Notes under the pieces: model-generated
Seen by the model: only the letters and a program-made list of their open reading frames with translations
Told to the model about the DNA's origin: nothing
Database searches by the model: none
Assembly: GCA_020831635.1 (NCBI GenBank)
Contig: JAFIGC010000052.1
Location: 1-32,134, forward strand
From: Verrucomicrobiota bacterium
GTDB taxonomy: Bacteria > Verrucomicrobiota > Kiritimatiellia > SS1-B-03-39 > UBA6053
Direction: 5' to 3'
Length of the DNA: 32,134 bases
Position numbers and translations under genes: made by a program
Part shown: piece after piece, positions 29,797 to 32,134 of the stretch
How the letters are laid out: each line of letters opens with the position of its first letter
Numbering within the stretch: position 1 is the first letter of the stretch

Positions 29797-31118
29797 TTCC
29801 TCCGCGGATGTTTGCGCAGGGAATCCAGAAACGCCAAACGCTTGTCAATCGTCGCCTCGTATCCCTGGCCCGTGGGCTTGTAATACCGCTTGTCCGTGGG
29901 GGCGTATTCCTGATCCACGAAATGATGTTCGCCATCGTGCGCGTACTGATAACCGATATGCCCCAGTTTTTTCGCCCCCGCATAATGGGTATCGCGCAAA
30001 TGACGGGGCACCGGCAACACCTTGCCAGACTTCACGTCCCCCATGGCCTCGCCAATGGCCAGCGTGGCCGCATTGCTCTTGGGGGCGCTGGCCAAATACG
30101 TTGTCGCCTGGGACAGGGTCAACTGCGCTTCCGGCATGCCGATGAAATCCACCGCCTGCATCGCCGCCACTGCAATCGTCAGCCCCCGGGGGTCGGCATT
30201 GCCAATGTCCTCGCTGGCGAGAATGATTAGCCGACGCGCGATAAAGCGCGGATCCTCCCCCGCCACCAGCATTTTCGCCAGCCAGTAAATGGCCGCGTCC
30301 GGGTCCGAACCACGCACGCTCTTGATGAACGCCGAAATGGTGTCGTAATGCTCGTCCTCATCCTTGTCGTAGACCACCGCCTTTTTTTGAATGCTTTCCT
30401 CCGCGTCCTCGCGGCGAATGACAATGCTGCCGTCCGCTTGCGGGGGGGTGGTCAACACCGCCACCTCCAAAGCGTTGAGCGCCTTGCGCGCGTCGCCTTC
30501 GCAGACGCCCGCCAGATGGGCGAGCGCCTCCTCCTCCGCGCGGACCGTGTGCGCGGCCAAGCCGCGTTCGTCCGCGAGCGATCTGCGCAACAATTTGACA
30601 ATCTCCTCCGGCGGAATCGGTTCCAACTGAAAAACCCGGGAGCGGGAAACCAGGGGCGAGTTGATGAAAAAGAAAGGATTGTGGGTCGTCGCCCCGATCA
30701 AGGTCACGTCCCCTTCCTCCACATACGGCAGGAGAATATCCTGTTGCGCCTTGTTGAAACGGTGGATCTCATCGATGAACAACACCGTTTCCCGCCCCGC
30801 CCGCAGGCGCATGTCCCGGGCCTTTTCCAGAATTTTCCGCAATTCCGCCACATTGCCCAGAATGCCGCTGGCCCGCGCGAATTCCCGTTGGGTGACCCTC
30901 GCGATCACCTCCGCTAGCGATGTTTTCCCGCATCCCGGCGGCCCATAAAGAATCAGGCTGTCCAGCCGATCCGCCTCAATGGCCCGGCGCAACAGCTTGC
31001 CTTCGCCCAGAATATGCGCCTGCCCCGCGATTTCGTCCAATGAAATCGGACGCATCCGCGCCGCAAGCGGGCGTTTTTTATCGGCATCGGGATGATCGGG
31101 AAATAGGTCCATGGCCAT
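29793..31118 (-). CDS. rarA: Replication-associated recombination protein A (RarA/MgsA AAA+ ATPase)
   Basis: This 441-aa clamp-loader-like AAA+ ATPase acts at stalled forks. It has PLAARMRPISLDEIAGQAHILGEG (about 17-40), Walker A GPPGCGKT (59-66), Walker B VLFIDEIHRFNKAQQD (112-127), sensor 1 LIGATTHNPFF, arginine-finger region NSPLVSRSRVFQL, KSVRGSDPDAAIYWLAKM and the C-terminal GYQYAHDGEHHFVDQEYAP. All features of the family are present, and the length is normal. The start is ATG at 31118 or Met3. The downstream cyclo-ligase gene overlaps by four bases, so the two form an operon. Confidence 0.95.
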   Translation of the reverse strand: MAMDLFPDHPDADKKRPLAARMRPISLDEIAGQAHILGEGKLLRRAIEADRLDSLILYGPPGCGKTSLAEVIARVTQREFARASGILGNVAELRKILEKARDMRLRAGRETVLFIDEIHRFNKAQQDILLPYVEEGDVTLIGATTHNPFFFINSPLVSRSRVFQLEPIPPEEIVKLLRRSLADERGLAAHTVRAEEEALAHLAGVCEGDARKALNALEVAVLTTPPQADGSIVIRREDAEESIQKKAVVYDKDEDEHYDTISAFIKSVRGSDPDAAIYWLAKMLVAGEDPRFIARRLIILASEDIGNADPRGLTIAVAAMQAVDFIGMPEAQLTLSQATTYLASAPKSNAATLAIGEAMGDVKSGKVLPVPRHLRDTHYAGAKKLGHIGYQYAHDGEHHFVDQEYAPTDKRYYKPTGQGYEATIDKRLAFLDSLRKHPRRK

Positions 31119-31173
31119 CGCTTACATGCTCTTTCTCCCGCTTTGTCCAGATTTTTATCAGAACGGTCATCAG

Positions 31174-31325
31174 CCAGAATGATGGGAAATCAGGACAGAA
31201 TGATAAGAGGACAGAATGATGGGGATTGGGGATGGGACAGAATGATGAGGTGACAGAATGATGGGGAAGAGAAGGGAAGAGGTAAAGAAGGAGAGGGGAC
31301 AGAATGATGAGGTGACAAAATGATG
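31174..31325. repeat. GACAGAATGATG direct-repeat array
   Basis: Copies of GACAGAATGATR begin at 31194, 31210, 31236, 31252 and 31298, with variants at 31174 (CCAGAATGATG) and 31314 (GACAAAATGATG). They are separated by G-rich spacers of unequal length, often AGG or GGG. The array is in the 344-bp gap between rarA (minus) and the STN-domain gene (plus). There is no leader or cas gene, and spacing is irregular, so it is not CRISPR. Confidence 0.85.
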
Positions 31326-31462
31326 GGGTTCAGGGCGTTAGGGTTGAGAATTTGTTTGTCAGAGAACATCTCCTTGATATGCATCTCCTTGAAAACCGGG
31401 GTGAGCCTAGCCACGAAAAGGTAAGCCCCCCAAACCTAACCCAAACCCCAACACGGTATCCC

Positions 31463-31978
31463 ATGAAAGCGAAATGCGTCCTGATGATTGCGATGTTGAG
31501 TTTATTCTCGTTGCGCGACTCTGCCCACGCAGAATCCCCGCGTCCTTCGCCGGAAGATGACACGATTTCCATCACGGTGGATGATGTGCCGTTGATGGAT
31601 ATCGTGAGAATTTTTGCACGGTTTGCCCATACGGAGTTTTTCATAGATGCTCAGGACGCGCTTAGGGATAAACGTGTAACCTTTTCCGTGGACGACCAGC
31701 CCTGGCAACCGGTTTTACGGGGATTGTTGAGTTAGCACGGTTTTGTGTTGGTGGAAAACGAGCCGGTAGCGGGAGCGTTTACCGTCACCCTCGCCCAGAA
31801 CGAGACCGTGTCCGTAAGGGTTCGCTCCGCGCAGGAGGCAAACCAGGTGATCGAATCCGTGTTGGAGGAACTCAATGCCGGAAATACCGAAAAAGCGAAA
31901 GAGCTGTTGAATGAATTCAAACAGAACAACACCGCGTTGATTCAGTCTGTTGCCGCAGGCAAGCCCGAGGAAGAATAA
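31463..31978 (+). pseudogene. Secreted STN (secretin/TonB N-terminal)-domain protein, interrupted by an amber codon
   Basis: The reading frame opens with a signal peptide (MKAKCVLMIAMLSLFSLRDSAHAES). It continues through a STN-type domain (ITVDDVPLMDIVRIFARFAHTEFFIDAQDALRDKRVTFSVDDQPWQPVLRGLLS), reaches TAG at 31733-31735, and continues in the same frame as HGFVLVENEPVAGAFTV up to 31978. In STN domains the helix before the final strand normally runs through this position (typically L..hGfvyv), so the stop is in the middle of the fold. The C-terminal part, VRVRSAQEANQVIESVLEELNAGN, is Glu/Asn-rich. It is either a nonsense-mutated gene (a single C-to-T change from CAG would create the stop) or a sequencing error. 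The protein could otherwise be a small secretin-like periplasmic component. Confidence 0.7.
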
Positions 31979-32134
31979 GAAGTCGGTTTCCCTTGTGGGG
32001 AAAGGTTTTCCGAGTCGGAAACGAAAATGTCCGCTTCCGAACGTTATCGGAAACGGGCTTTTCCATGCCCGAACCCTGCGGGTGTATTCAAAGCAATATA
32101 GCAACAGGTATCTTCCACCGGTATCTTCCACCCA
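31979..32134. other. 3' flank with hairpins and short tandem repeat
   Basis: TTTTCCGA/TCGGAAAC near 32007-32025 could form a stem. GGTATCTTCCACC occurs twice in tandem at 32106-32134. No gene is visible before the window ends. Confidence 0.4.

Noticed and set aside
31174-31325. CRISPR-like array
   Set aside because: The 12-bp repeat is too short, spacers are irregular and low in complexity, and no cas genes are nearby.

Overview
The window is about 32 kb of a fairly GC-rich bacterial chromosome. A PEP-CTERM surface protein beside a XylR-type AraC regulator, a TolC/HlyD/M50 export operon, an IS200-like REP transposase and very abundant short intergenic palindromes together suggest the PVC superphylum, most likely Verrucomicrobiota in the broad sense (Verrucomicrobia, Kiritimatiellae or Lentisphaerae). 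This rests on gene style alone. No rRNA or other taxonomic marker is present.

Layout. 1-5449: a Cys/Met-metabolism PLP enzyme, a block of palindromes containing a 337-bp element with perfect 35-bp inverted ends, agmatine deiminase, a VapBC toxin-antitoxin pair and a class IV aminotransferase. 5450-11856: a membrane protein of unknown function, a GH31 alpha-xylosidase, a convergent XylR-like regulator and a PEP-CTERM protein with its terminator. 11600-12700: an IS200-like (RAYT) transposase between copies of a repeat made of hairpins with AAC/GTT triloops. The same repeat occurs at 1-80, 5467-5760 and 9043-9124. 12830-21924: a tightly packed minus-strand operon encoding, in order, TolC, an HlyD-type adaptor, a GAF-HlyD membrane fusion protein, an M50 protease-HlyD fusion with a PqqD-like N-terminus, a shortened SecA-like ATPase and a Cys-rich macro-domain protein. 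22234-28797: tRNA-Gln, a VOC-family protein, mnmG, mnmE, hpt, a secreted Pro-rich protein and a SpoU-type rRNA methyltransferase. 28798-31978: an AT-rich nested-palindrome element, 5-formyl-THF cyclo-ligase, rarA, a GACAGAATGATG array and a STN-domain gene interrupted by an amber codon.

How it fits together. The 9-kb operon is the most unusual unit. It has an outer-membrane channel, two periplasmic adaptors and an integral membrane M50 protein, but no ABC, RND or MFS pump. The only recognisable motor is a SecA-like protein that has lost the C-terminal wing and tail. It may be a dedicated export or processing machine whose substrate is encoded elsewhere. The mnmG and mnmE genes each carry an identical 20-bp palindrome matching the parS sequence (core TGTTCCACGTGGAACA). 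This suggests the region is close to the chromosome origin and is a ParB-loading zone, although dnaA, parA and parB are not in the window.
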